64,000 bases of DNA, taken from assembly GCA_014218235.1 (NCBI GenBank), contig CM024760.1, positions 64,978,961 to 65,042,960 on the forward strand. Direction: 5' to 3'. The position numbers and the translations under genes are program-made. The stretch is from Colocasia esculenta (lineage: Eukaryota; Streptophyta; Magnoliopsida; Alismatales; Araceae). A model generated the notes under the pieces. That model searched no databases and was not told where the DNA came from. It was given only the letters and a program-made list of their open reading frames with translations. The first letter of the stretch is position 1. The number at the start of each line of letters is the position of its first letter. Shown here piece by piece: positions 24,235 to 36,000 of this stretch.

Positions 24235-24470
24235 TACACTTTGATTGATTTTCTTATCAATCAAAATAGTATAGCACTTTTGATTAACTTTCGTCAATCG
24301 AAATAGTAATGGCACTTTGGTTATCCGTAGATAGCCGAGAGAGAGTATAGCACTTTGTCTGTCAATAGACAACGAGAGAATATAGCACTTTATAAAGACA
24401 TCGAGAGAATATAGCACTTTGTGTTGATTGTCTTAGATTAATCTTGATAGTATGGCACTTGGATGTAATG
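24235..24470. repeat. ATAGCACTTT direct repeats in 5' LTR of C
   Basis: This is the same repeat block as 19490-19680, with one additional unit of about 30 bp (CATCGAGAGAATATAGCACT). The difference indicates copy-number change after insertion or during reverse transcription. Confidence 0.75.
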
Positions 24471-25619
24471 CCGACATCCTGATCATTTAACTCCAGCGGG
24501 CAAATGGCACTTTTGGGCGCTCCCCCCAGGACCAGATAGAGCCCTATTGCGCTGGCATTGGTTATGTTGTTTATCTTTAGACAATCAATTAATGGTCAAT
24601 ACTAGAGAGCACCAAGAAAATAGATGAGAGCAATAGATGAGTAGACGAGATAGTAGAGTGAACGTGAATAGACGAGCAAGTAGAGTATAGATGAGAGCTA
24701 GTGGTCATTGCACGTAACACGTCTAGTAAAGAGGCGATAGTAACAGCTGCACAACATGCACACATGGTGTTGGCAGTCAAGTGGACCTCACGACCCTACC
24801 ATTGGCCATGTTAAGCACAGGTCAAGAGGTCCGACGTGATTCAAGATAAGAGCGATCATCTAATAGCCATTTTGACCATATTGATCCCTAAAGGGTGTAA
24901 TAGGTGTTAGGGTACAACCAACTTGTTGACCATGTGGGAATCCATGGACAGAGGAGACTTACGGAGGCCTTGACCAAGGATTCACTAGTCCGGCAGAAGG
25001 AGTATCCGACGGAGAGTTCGTCCAAGTCAAGAGAGAGTGTGTATATAGAAACAAGTGCCCGACGTTCTAGAGGAATTCTACAACAGTGGAGCGTCGGTAA
25101 CGGTATTCCCAAAATATCGCGAGAAAACGTAGACAAGTTCATTTAATATATGGGAATTTAAATAGATAATTGAAAAAAATTACCAGATGTATTATGAAAT
25201 ATTAACATGCCAAGTGAAGCGATATTTGGATGGTTCAAAGTGTATGCATGTGTCATGAAATCATAGATATGAAAGGTCATGTGATTGAAATTAATTAGAA
25301 TACCTTTAATAATTGCAACTTCATTTTCTATGTTTCAGACAGTTAGCAAAACATGGGGGTAACTGTAGCACCACAAGACTTGCAAAGAAAGGGGTTTTCA
25401 TGCAAAAAGTCAGAACGCGATGCACCGTTGTAAGGGTCGCGATGGGGTTCAGATAGAATACGACAGGGCCTTTTGAGGATCACGACGGCCTTGTCACTTC
25501 GGGCAGGCAGATCGCGAAGGGGTAGCTTGAGGGTCGCAACAGGTAGGTCAAGCTGGGTGGCCAGAACGCAACTAGGTACCCTGTCGTCATCAGATCACAA
25601 TAGGTTCCTGTGTCGCGAC

Positions 25620-25896
25620 CACCACAAGAAAATGCGGCGTTTCTGACGGATGCTTTCCGTCGGAAATCCGTCGGAAAATCCGTTTCCGATAGCTTTCCGT
25701 GAGAAACTTGTCGGAAATCGCCGTCGGAAATAGTTGGTCAGAAAATTACCGATAGAAAAGAATTTCGTCGGAAATCGATCGGAAACTCCGATTATTGCGT
25801 CAAAAATCGGTCGGAAATCGGTATTTCCGACGAATATTCTGACGAACAAATTATGTCGTAAATATCCGTCGGTAAAACCACTTTTTCTAGTAAATG
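25620..25896. mobile_element. Small CACTA-like non-autonomous element in C
   Basis: About 277 bp present in the 5' LTR of C and absent from the 3' LTR. It starts CACCACAAGAAAA and ends near TTTTTCTAGTAAATG, an eroded version of the CACTACAAGAAAA inverted ends. CGAC occurs on both sides. The body is full of CCGTCGGAAA-type repeats in both orientations. It has no coding capacity. The right boundary is uncertain by a few bases. Confidence 0.7.
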
Positions 25897-27560
25897 CGAC
25901 CTATCGGGCTGTCGCGTTCTCAGGTTCTGAGCCTGAGTTCGAGCGGGAAAAGGACAGAGTCTCGGATTGCGGGCCAACTTTATATCTTTTGACACAGGGT
26001 TGTTTAAAAAATCATAACAAATTGTGTAGTCAATGAAAATTCATGAAACTAGTTACAAAATGACTTAGACATGCATGGGTACTTACAGTAAATAGGAATT
26101 GGAAAACAAACATGGTTTAGACAGGCTTTAATCAAGTCAAACATGGAGAATAGAATAGTGAGAATAGTTTGAGATGCTAGCATTAATTCGCAAGACATGG
26201 TGGATCAAATTTAAGACTTTTAGGGGCAAAAGATGTCTAACATACCTCAGTATCTCCAATAAAAATTTGAGAGCATGGGATCAAGTATTCAAGAAGATAT
26301 GAATTAAACATGAAGGTTCAGGGTCATTAGGTTTGCAAGATTGCAAAAATCCAGAACAAAAATTATACTCGATGGAAAATTATGAAATGAAAAGGGTTTT
26401 GTTCCTGATGCATGGAACAATCTACAGACGAAATCTTATGATTTATGCTTGTGAGAATGCCTACCTTTAGTCATTTTCCTCTTCAAGGGCTAGAACTTGA
26501 AGAACTCGGGTTGAAGCTTTGATGAAGCCTCCTTCCCACGAATTCTCCCCCTCCTTGGCCTCTCCTCCAGGTCCAGAAACTCCCAGCAACGTGTTAGGGC
26601 CGGCCATGGAGAGATTGGAGAGTATTTATGCTTGTTGGGTTGTTATTTCCTAATAGCACTCTAACTCCTATTTAATTCCGAGATTTCTTTTATTTTATTC
26701 GACCTTCTATGCTTTCCACTTCCTATTTGGGTTAGGATGGGAGCTAAATCTGTGGCCAACCTATTAGGGTAGGTTTAGGAATCCAATTACAACTCAAATT
26801 AGCTATTTAATGCATTAAATACCCCTTTTCTATTTAAGTAATAATTTAGTTACGAATTTAGGGTATTTTCCTATTATTTCTCTTTCAAAAATCCCTATTT
26901 GGCCCAATAACTTTTATATGATCCATTTAACAATGCCCACTTCTTCGTTTTGTTTAATGTGTTTTAACATATAAAATTCCCTTTTTAAATTAGGGAATAT
27001 TAGAGTTTCAATTTTTTTTTCATGGGCTATGGGACGTCCATTGATCTAATTTCTCATGATGGATTATTATTACATATTGTTTGGAGTCTACCCATGAATT
27101 TATTTTAATTACTAATGTACTTGGCTCATATGATAATGGGTTTTCTGAATTATTTCTTAATTACAATAATAAGTCACCTCAATTTCTAAACTTGGTCTGA
27201 CTTATTTTTCTACGCCCAATGTTCTTAATGGTTCATCATTACATGACGTTTGATGTCTCTCCGATAGGTTCGTTTAATTTATGGGAGCATTATCTTTCCG
27301 TGCTAACGGTTTTCCGACTTAGTTTCCTAATTTAGATAATTAGTCACGTTGTAATGTATGCTTGGGCAATTGGATTTTGCGTTGCAAGAATTTCTTCGTG
27401 GAACACCTAGGGATAATATTGGGGGTTGATTTATAATTTTTATTAAATTTTTACATGTGTTCTTTCACATACGATAATAGTGTGTTTGTTTCTATTATTC
27501 CGTTGTTTTAGAAATTTGTTATTTCAAAATTTTAAATACTGGATTTTCCGGGTTGCTACA

Positions 27561-27869
27561 CCCACAGTCATTAATAATGGCTAATAAGAGTTTCAAGTTG
27601 TAAGCATGTTTAATGTCATATTCATAATGATGATGAGAAGAAGTAATAACTAAGTTGAACATGATTTCATGATAACAATGGTTAAGAAATAAATTTGGCA
27701 GCATAACGGTACGATTTATACTTTAGTTTAATTTTCACATTAATGGCTTGAGTCTAGATTGTAAATCACACTCACGAGAACAAGATGAGAGAGGAAGTGC
27801 ATGCTATCTCTAGGGAACTTCAATGGTACAACCAACTCGGTCTCCATGAGAGAATCCATAAAGTACGGA
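27561..27869 (-). repeat. 3' LTR of B, segment 2
   Basis: It matches about 54815-55115 of the 5' LTR of B. It begins with the CCCAC duplication left by C and ends with GGA, the target duplication of the CACTA element. Confidence 0.88.
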
Positions 27870-27885
27870 CACTACAAGAAAAAAC

Positions 27886-28766
27886 GGTAATAGAGACCGA
27901 AATAGAGACCGAAATATTTCGGTCTCTATTCGGTCCCTAATTAGTGACCGAATTGTCACTGCAATAAATCAGTCTCTAATAAATGGTTTAGAGACCGATT
28001 CAAATTCGGTCCCTATTCGGTCCCTAAATAGGGACCGAATGGGGACCGAATTATTTCGGTCTCTAAATTTAGAGACCGATTTAATTCGGTCCCCATTCGG
28101 TCCCTATTTAGGGACCGAATAGGGACCGAATTTTAATCGGTCTCTAAATTTGGGACCGATTTATTTCGGTCCCTATTCGGTCCCTAAATAGGGACCGAAT
28201 GGGCACCGAATTAAATCGGTCTCTAAATTTAGAGACCGAAATAATTCGGTCCCTATTCGGTCCCTAAATATAGGGACCGAATGGGGACCGAATTAAGTCA
28301 GTCTCTAAATTTGGGACCGATGTATTCGGTCCCTATTCGGTCTCTATATTTAGGGACCGAATAGGGACCGAAATAAATCGGTCCCAAATTTAGAGACCGA
28401 TTTATTTCGGTCCCTATTCGGTCCCTATTTAGGGACCGAAATAAATCGGTCCCAAATTTAGAGACTGACTTAATTCGGTCCCTATTCGGTCCCTAAATAT
28501 AGAGACCAAATAGGGACCGAAATACATCGGTCCCAAATTCAGAGACTGACTTAATTCGGTCCCCATTCGGTCCCTAAATAGGGACCGAATAGGGACCGAA
28601 ATAAATCGGTCCCAAATTTAGAGACTGACTTAATTCGGTCCCTAAATATAGAGACCGAATATTATTCGGTCACAAATCGGTCTCAGTTTTGTGAGCGAAA
28701 TATTCAGTCACTATTCGGTCACAAAACTGAGACCGAATAGTGACCGAATTGTATTCGGTCTCAGAT
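27886..28766. repeat. Left subterminal repeat array of the CACTA
   Basis: Dozens of copies of GGGACCGAAT and its complement ATTCGGTCCC alternate, so the region is a series of imperfect palindromes. Spacers such as TTAGAGACCGATTTA also repeat. Subterminal repeats of this kind are transposase-binding regions in En/Spm elements; binding here is inference. Confidence 0.9.
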
Positions 28767-28907
28767 TCATTGTTTATTAGTAATTTAATTATAATATAGC
28801 TATAATTTACTCTACTGTTAATGGTTTACTTATATATAGTTTTATATAATTATTGTGAATAAAAAACTTATATATAGAAAATTTATAAGTTACATTTTTG
28901 TTTATTA

Positions 28908-28929
28908 ATATATATATATATATATATAT
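28908..28929. repeat. (AT)n microsatellite
   Basis: Eleven AT dinucleotides in the AT-rich region just inside the left subterminal array. The surrounding 28770-29110 shows no coding signal. Confidence 0.9.
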
Positions 28930-29119
28930 TATACACATTGTCTTTGCATATTTTTAAATATATTATATTTGTTTAGTGAATACAATTATATGATAAAACA
29001 TTGACTTAAAAATATTACATTTTATTTGTTATATATTGAAAATAGTAATATTGATATTTTATATTTCATATGATGATGTATATATTATATTATGCTCATT
29101 TAATTAATATTAGGTAGCT

Positions 29120-29690
29120 CATCGATTAGATTTTACATTGAGAGCGAATCTGACAGACAGATCGATGTTTTATTATGATGAAATCCAACAGTTGGATTGT
29201 GATTGACAATATGTTTAATGCTTAGATCTTGATCAAATTTAGATCGGAGTGAATTCAACTGTCAAACTCTAATCAAACTAAAATCCAACAAAACGATCAG
29301 GATTTAGATATTTGACAAATCTAATGTGCGAATCGCGATTAGATTGTTATAGATTGGCAACAAATCTAACTGATTAGATATAAATAGATCGAATGTGAAT
29401 TCAAAGTCGGATCTTTGATCAATTAATGAATATCGATAGTGAATCTAATTGTCACATTTTGTTTAAACTTAAATCAAACAATTAGGATTTAGACTTGAAG
29501 CAAATCCAATGTAGGGATCTTGATCATATTATTTTAGGTTGGTAACAAACCCAACCGTTCAAGTATACATAGATCGAGAACGAATCTAATGATCGAATTT
29601 TATATTGAATGAAATCCAATAGTAGGATTTTGATTGACAGTAGATTCACTGGTTTGATCTTGTCCAAATATAGATTGGGAGTAAAAACAA
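29120..29690. repeat. Degenerate AT-rich repeats
   Basis: Phrases like GATCTTGATCA, GAATCTAATTG, CAAATCCAAT and GGATTTAGA recur at irregular intervals of roughly 70-80 bp. This looks like a decayed tandem array. No gene is visible here or in 29700-30600, although 29698 begins TGTGACGCCCTGA, which resembles an LTR start without a detectable partner. Confidence 0.45.
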
Positions 29691-30691
29691 CCATCATGTG
29701 ACGCCCTGAGTGTAGCGGAAAACCCGGGTACACATAGATGTCATTCAATTAAGTAACAACATACACAAATATCAATATCAAGTTTTGAGAGAATAAAAAA
29801 TTTTAGTTTTCTAAGATACAGAGGTCTATGATGATACCAAGAAAAATTACATAAATATATAAATGACCCAAAAATCACATGATGGCCTTTTAAAGTGAAA
29901 TTTCAGATGAAATGTTTGTTTCTTATCTATATTAATTGAAATTCTTGATTTATATAAGCAGAACCCAACTGACTTTTATCCCTTATTTTCTTTCTTGTTA
30001 GTGTACATATGTCAAAAAATGATATCGACATGAAACATTAATGTAAATCTTTGAGTGATTTTTTGGGAGTGTTAGTGTTACATGGGAGTGTGTGAGGTGT
30101 TCGAAGGAAGATAGATAGCTACGTGGGAGAGTGTGGAAGTGCTTATTGCATGTGCAAGTATATATATACATATATAAGAGTACATATATAAAGGGGCTGG
30201 CGGCGAAAGTATTGGAGAGGAATAAACGCCAGGAAAGGAGGAGTTTTCGCAGAAGGAAAAAGGGCTAACTTGATTTTCTGGAAATAATGAAGAAGGAAAT
30301 AAGGTGCATAAAGATAGGTACTTTCACATTACCTTTAAGATAATATTTTTTTTTCTTGATCCTTAATCTAGTTTATAAGTCAAGAACTTCAGTTAATATA
30401 AATCAAAAACAAATGTTCTATTTGAAGTTTCATTTTTAAAGGTGATTTTTGGAATTGCTTGATCATCATGTAGGATATATTTTTGGATCTCCTTTCCTTC
30501 GTGTCTCCATCTTTGGTTAGGATCTTGAATATTTACCCCTTGATTTACGTCCCATAAAGATCATTAGGTCTACTTTTTGGTCTCTTGTGTACGTGTCTTA
30601 GCTAACACTCATGTCTTAGGCAAGTGTTTTTGTGAAGGATTCTTCTTCTTCTCTTGTTCTTTTCTTTTGACTGTGTTCTAGAAGCAGTGGT

Positions 30692-30778
30692 AGTGTCAAC
30701 ATTATCTGTCCAACAGTGTCAACACTATCTGTCTCGTAATGTTGACCTATCTGTCTAGTAGTGTCAACACTACCTGCC
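30692..30778. repeat. Short tandem repeat around TGTCAACACTATCTGTC
   Basis: About four units of 25-29 bp (AGTGTCAACACTATCTGTC and variants) lie immediately before the ABCB-like fragment. Confidence 0.7.
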
Positions 30779-30789
30779 TCCTCCCTCCC

Positions 30790-31009
30790 GTCATCATCTC
30801 GGCCGGCCAACAGCGCGGCCAGCGACCTCCCGACATTGGCGAGGCGGTTGGTGGTGGGCCGGGTTCATCTTGGCGTGGCGTCTGGCGCTCCTCAGCGTCG
30901 CAGTTATCCCCGGCATCGCCTTGGCCGGCGGGCTCTATTTCTACACCCTCACCGGCCTCACCTCGAAGAGCCGCGAATTCTACGCCATCGCCGACATCAT
31001 CCCCAAACA
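30790..31009 (+). pseudogene. Captured exon fragment of a plant ABCB (MDR/PGP) transporter
   Basis: This is a GC-rich island inside an AT-rich transposon. From 30864 one frame reads LAWRLALLSVAVIPGIALAG, then GGLYFYTLTGLTSKSREFYA and DIIPKQ. That closely follows the conserved stretch of ABCB1/ABCB19-type transporters that ends transmembrane domain 1 segments and enters the intracellular loop. Just upstream (30820-30862) a different frame gives LPTLARRLVVGRV, matching the preceding family segment LSTFLAGLVVGF, so there is an indel or frameshift at about 30860. The match stops at 31009 before GTGAGA, a consensus splice donor, at a place where family members have an intron after an EQ pair. ABCB proteins are plasma-membrane transporters, some moving auxin. 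This piece covers under 5% of such a protein and is not functional. The identification rests on memory of the family. Confidence 0.75.
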
Positions 31010-32000
31010 GGTGAGAGATAGATCCCTCGACATGTGAGCATTTGGTCATCTCCTATTTGCTTTCTCTATGACAGATGACGAGGAAAACTAGAACGTTCGT
31101 CTTATGGGGAGGGTGATGAAATGGGTTATGGCCATACACACATTTGAGGTGGTATATATATGTATCTGGTTTTTTGTTTGGTGGATACTGTGCTCATGAA
31201 AAGGACTGTGAGATTGTTTCTTTGCTTCATGGGAGCTCATTAGCTGTAGCCACCAATGGATATTGGACCGACTCATCTGGGAGCTTTCCTGGACCCATAC
31301 TTGTTCTGATGACCTTTTAAATTTGAGGTAGTATGGGTAGAACCCACAGTTTTCTCACTTTGATAAAACGGAAATTTCCTATTGCTTCTTGAGTACTTGT
31401 AGTCCCCACTTTGTGACATATCCTTTGCCAAGGATCTCACGGCATCCTCCTGTCTATACAGTTGCTCTCTTGTTTGAACAATCCAAGTGCGAGCCATTTT
31501 CAGGTCTATACAATAAAGTAGCAAGGTTTTATGTGTCGTCTCCCTTCCATAATCCAGTGTAGCTAGTGATCATGCATGTTGGCAGGGATTTGTGTTTTCA
31601 AATTGGGAGGAGATGCTGGAAATCATTGTCCTTATTCTGCCCATTCTTAGTTCTTATGTGGTGTTCTAGTGTCACTTCCTTTTACTTATGCAGAAACATT
31701 CCATAGCAATTTTTTTTCACTGTTTTGATTAAGACCTTTCAGGTTTTTTCTTTTATGATCCTCAGGTTTCCTGTTTTTAATTCTGAATCACACTTCCCTC
31801 ATTTACTTGTCAATGAAATGAATTTTCTTGGTATAAGATATGCCCATTTTAATATGTAGACTATTGTACACAAGTTTTTCTGACCTTCTGCAGAAGCTAT
31901 TTGATGTTTTTCATTGAAATTCTTGGATTCACTTTGAAGGGTGATGACAATATATCTTGTTCTTATCTGTCAATTTTTCAACTTATTTAGGTGATGCATG
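31010..32000. other. Non-repetitive sequence downstream of the captured exon
   Basis: About 1 kb of moderate composition without LTR or subterminal repeats. It could be captured intron or flanking host DNA. A minus-strand open frame at 31273-31524 contains MARTWIVQTREQLYRQEDAV but I do not recognise a family. Nothing else is supported here. Confidence 0.4.
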
Positions 32001-32003
32001 AGT

Positions 32004-32410
32004 AGGGCTGTAACGGAACCCGAAAATTTAAATTTTCGATCCGATTCTGATAAAAATTAATAGGTTCAAAATAAAAAAATGATACCAATTTCTTATTGAA
32101 ATCGGTATCAGGTTTTCCGATAAGATATCGATATCGGAGTCGGAACCACTTATTTTCGAAACCGATTTCCGATTCCAATAGAGTAAAAATTTAAAAAATA
32201 ACAAGAACAGCTGAAAAGTTGAAAAAGTAACCAATCCTCCCCCTCGGTCCTCACTCCTCACCCAAGACGCCCAGACCCTTCCCCCTTCCTCCCGCTCCTC
32301 TGTAGATCTCACAAGGGAGACCTTCCTCTGCAGGGGGCAGACTGGAGACCTGCATATCTCACAACGGGGTGGGGAGGGGACTGGAGAATCAAAGATGGGC
32401 ATCCCTAGGG
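32004..32410. mobile_element. Possible hAT-type non-autonomous element remnant
   Basis: The left end TAGGGCTGTAACGG and the right end GGGCATCCCTA resemble hAT terminal repeats (TAGGGATG-like at the right end). No convincing 8-bp target duplication is visible. The interior has CCGATTTCCGATTCC-type repeats and a GC-rich part, with no coding domain. Confidence 0.4.
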
Positions 32411-32600
32411 CTATAAACGGATCCGGATAATATCTGGATCCGATGCGAATTCGTATCCGATTAAGCATATCCGTATCCGATTAACAGATATCCGGCGGAG
32501 CGAATTCGGATACGGATATTATCCGAATATTAAACGGAGCGGACGTGGAAATAAGAGATCCGCTCCATTTAAGATCCGATCCGAAATTAGATTAATCCTG
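32411..32600. repeat. Degenerate CGGATCCGGAT-rich repeat, hAT-like fragment
   Basis: It begins AGGGCTATAAACGGATCCGG and is dense in GGATACGGAT and ATCCGATCCG words in both orientations. This composition is typical of plant hAT-like MITE fragments. The boundaries are uncertain. Confidence 0.4.
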
Positions 32601-33031
32601 ACTATTAAATCTTACATCTAATGATACTTAACATATAAAAATATATCCTAAAAAGCCTACATGCATCTCTCTGTGTCCCTCACATTCTTATCTACACTTT
32701 TAGTTCATGATAACAAATCTTTGCATCATATAAATTGGCATGCGTCTGCTTGGGCTCATGTTATTCACTTCATACTCGTCCCCAACTGTCCTGCTGCAAA
32801 AGGCCACTGCCCATCCCTCCAACTGTTTTTTGAGAAAGACTTAGTATATTTTATATATTTTAAATATAATATGATTAAATAATAATCTATGTGATGTCTA
32901 TCATATAAAGAGTAACTCTATCGTATTCATACATGCAGTTCACTAACTCTTATGTATATAGAGCCAGCATGATTACGAGTCGTACGGACGAGGCGCGCGG
33001 TCCGATTGTATGGACGATGACCGCAAGATCA

Positions 33032-36000
33032 AATTTCAAGCATTTGATGTATAACGTGAGAAAAAATCCAGAGAAACATTCTCAGAGTGCAGACCCAACT
33101 CTTTGGAGGGAGCGGGCGCCCAGTTGGATGGGGAGGGGGAGAGAAATTGGGAAACTCTTTGCAAACATTGGGCTGCAGAGAGATGGCAACAAACATCCTC
33201 AATAATGAAAGTTAATCGGGCTGCGAATCCAGAAGCAAACATGCATACTGGTGGGTCTGTCTCTTTTGCGACCCATCAGTCCAGATTGGTAAGTAATTTG
33301 TCCATTTCTGGTCTCTTTTATTTATAAAGGTACTCATTTATGTCATGTTTTTTCTGTGAAATAGGAGAAGGAGCTAAAAAGGCAGCCGACATTTTCCGAG
33401 GTGTTCGATAGAACACAAAAGAAAAAAGGACGGATGCATACATTAGCGATAGAGCCCGAGTGGTTGCAGTAAGTATTTAGAAGATATTCACTATTTAATT
33501 TTTCACATTAATATGAATATTAACTACTATTGTTTTTTCTGGTTTCTTGCAGGAGTCATACAACCAACAAATGACGAGAAGTACGTCGGGGAGGACGAGC
33601 AGCCGCCGTTAGATCCTGAGGTATGGGTTGCGGCATCTGGGGCCCCAAAGAAAGGCCATGTGTATGGTTTTGGGCATAGCATCGACACGAGCCGGGTGTT
33701 ATCTGGAGGATCCAGCTCGGGGTCACAGACCAGTGCATTCCACGCAGGAGTTGGTACTCCAGGTACTTCTCCAGGACAGCTGATGGGCTTCATTGACAGT
33801 AGGATATCGGGCTTAGAGTCTCGTCTGACGGATTCGATGGAGACTCGTCTAGCCCAGATGCAGATGCAGGTGACCGATGCACTACAGGCCCAGCTATCCC
33901 AGTCCCTCTCCCAGGTTATCTCCCAGGCCTTCTCCCAGATCAACATTCCTCCTCCACAGGCAGCACCTCCTCCACAGGCAGCACCATCGACAGCAGCACA
34001 CGCCCCTCACGTGAGTAAATTTATTTTATTTCAGAGGTTTAATTTTAACAGTTAACTTAGTTTAACTTAATTTGGGTTGATCGACACACAATTTCTGTTA
34101 ACCTAGTTAGGTTAGTTAAAAAGGGAGAACTTAGGTAGGTTTGGGGGTTCAAAATTAGAATTACTCATCCGATTGGCCTCCGGTTTGTTCCAGCACGGTC
34201 GGGCCGATGAGTGTGACGTGGAAACTGACGGAGTACAATTCGGACTCCCGATTTGACCTCGATGCTCTAAGTCGTCTTAACCAAGTTAGTTTAGTTAAAA
34301 AATGAAAAACTTCGGTTTGAGGGTCCAATGTTAGAATAATCTTCCGATGGCCTCCGGTTTGTTCCAGCATGGTCGGGTCGATGAGTGTGACTTGTGGAAA
34401 CTGACGGAGTCAATTCGGACTCCTGGTTTGACTGCGACGCTCCAAGTCGTCTTAACCATGTTAGTTTAGTTAAAAAATGAAAAAACTTCGGTTTGAGGGT
34501 TCAAAAATTAGAAATACTCATCCGATTGGCCTCCGGTTTGTTCCAGCACGGTCGGGCTGATGAGTGTGACTTGTGGAAATACGGAGTTCAATTCGGACTC
34601 TCGATTTGACCTCGATGCTCAGTCGTCTTAACCAAGTTAGTTTAGTTAAAAAATGAAAAACTTCGGTTTGAGGGTCCAATGTTAGAAATACTCTTCCGAT
34701 TGGCCTCCGGTTTGTTCCAGCATGGTCGAGTCGATGAGTGTGACTTGTGGAAACTAACGGAGTTCAATTCAGACTCCCGGTTTGACTGCGACACTCCAAG
34801 TCGTCTTAACCATGTTAGTTTAGTTAAAAAATGAAAAACTTCGGTTTGAGGGACCAAAATTAGAAATACTCATCCGATTGGCCTCCGGTTTGTTCCAGCA
34901 CGGTCGGGCCGATGAGTGTGACTTGTGGAAACTGACGGAGTTCAATTCGTACTCCCGGTTTGACCTCGACGCTCCAAGTCGTCTTAACCAAGTTAGTTTA
35001 GTTAAAAAATGAAAAAAACTTCGGTTGAGGGTCCAATGTTAGAAATACTCTTCCGATTGGCCTCCGGTTTGTTCCAGCATGGTCGGGTCGATGAGTGTGA
35101 CTTGTGGAAACTGACGGAGTTCAATTCGGACTCCGGTTTGACTGCGACGCTCCAAGTCGTCTTAACCATGTTAGTTTAGTTAAAAAATGAAAAACTTCGG
35201 TTTGAGGGACCAAAATTAGAAATACTCATCCGATTGGCCTCCGATTTGTTCCAGCACGGTCGGGCCGATGTGTGTGACTTGTTGAAACTGACGGAGTTCA
35301 ATTCGGACTACCGATTTGACCGCGACGCTCCAAGTCGTCTTAACCAAGTTAGTTTAGTTAAAAAATGAAAAACTTCGGTTGAGGGACAAAAATTATAAAT
35401 ACTCATCTGATGGCCTCCGATTTGTTCCAGCACGGTCGGGCCGATGAGTGTGACTTGTGGAAACTGACGGAGTTCAATTCGGACTCCCGATTTGACCTCG
35501 ACGCTCCAAGTCGTCTTAACCAAGTTAGTTTTGTTAAAAAATGAAAAACTTCGATTTGAGGGTCCAATGTTAGAAATACTCTTCTGATTGGCCTCTGGTT
35601 TGTTCCAGCATGGTCGGGTCGATGAGTGTGACTTGTGGAAACTGACGGAGTTCAATTCGGACTCCCGGTTTGACTGCGACACTCCAAGTCGTCTTAACCA
35701 TGTTAGTTTAGTTAAAAAATGAAAAAAACTTCGGTTTGAGGGACTAAAATTAGAAATACTCATCCGATTGGCCTCCGGTTTGTTCCAGCACGGTCGGGCC
35801 GATGAGTGTGACTTGTGGAAACTGACGGAGTTCAATTCGGACTCCCGGTTTGACTGCGACACTCCAAGTCGTCTTAACCAAGTTAGTTAGTTAAAAAATG
35901 AAAAACTTCGATTTGAGGGACCAAAATTAGAAATACTCATCCGATTGGCCTCCGGTTTGTTCCAGCACGGTCGGGCCGATGAGTGTGACTTGTGGAAACT

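Larger units (their letters stand above)
18824..27560 (-). mobile_element. Element C: internally deleted gypsy element with nucleocapsid-only coding
   Basis: It has two long LTRs (18824-22508 and 23572-27560) around only 1.06 kb of internal sequence. The TSD CCCAC is perfect (18819-18823 and 27561-27565). The primer site is 23557-23569 and the polypurine tract follows 22508. The internal part keeps a leader similar to that of A, a gag fragment with four zinc knuckles, and nothing of protease, RT, RNase H or integrase. Having both LTRs, primer site and purine tract, it could have been copied by proteins of a related element. LTR divergence is about 10% over 290 bp by eye. Confidence 0.88.
23572..27560 (-). 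repeat. 5' LTR of element C
   Basis: It matches 18824-22508 throughout and is longer mainly because of a CACTA-like insertion at 25620-25896 and an extra ATAGCACTTT unit near 24385-24420. Its word array lies at 25410-25620. Confidence 0.9.

Noticed and set aside
29698..29740. Possible LTR start (TGTGACGCCCTGA) inside the CACTA
   Set aside because: No matching end, partner LTR, primer site or target duplication was found nearby.
30739..31021. Two plus-strand frames and one minus-strand frame over the GC-rich island
   Set aside because: They are out-of-frame readings of the ABCB-like fragment; only the frame starting near 30864 and the short segment before it match the family.
35308..35862. 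184-codon minus-strand open frame
   Set aside because: It is a translation of the 175-bp satellite; the same peptide repeats with each unit (SNRESELNSVSFHKSH).
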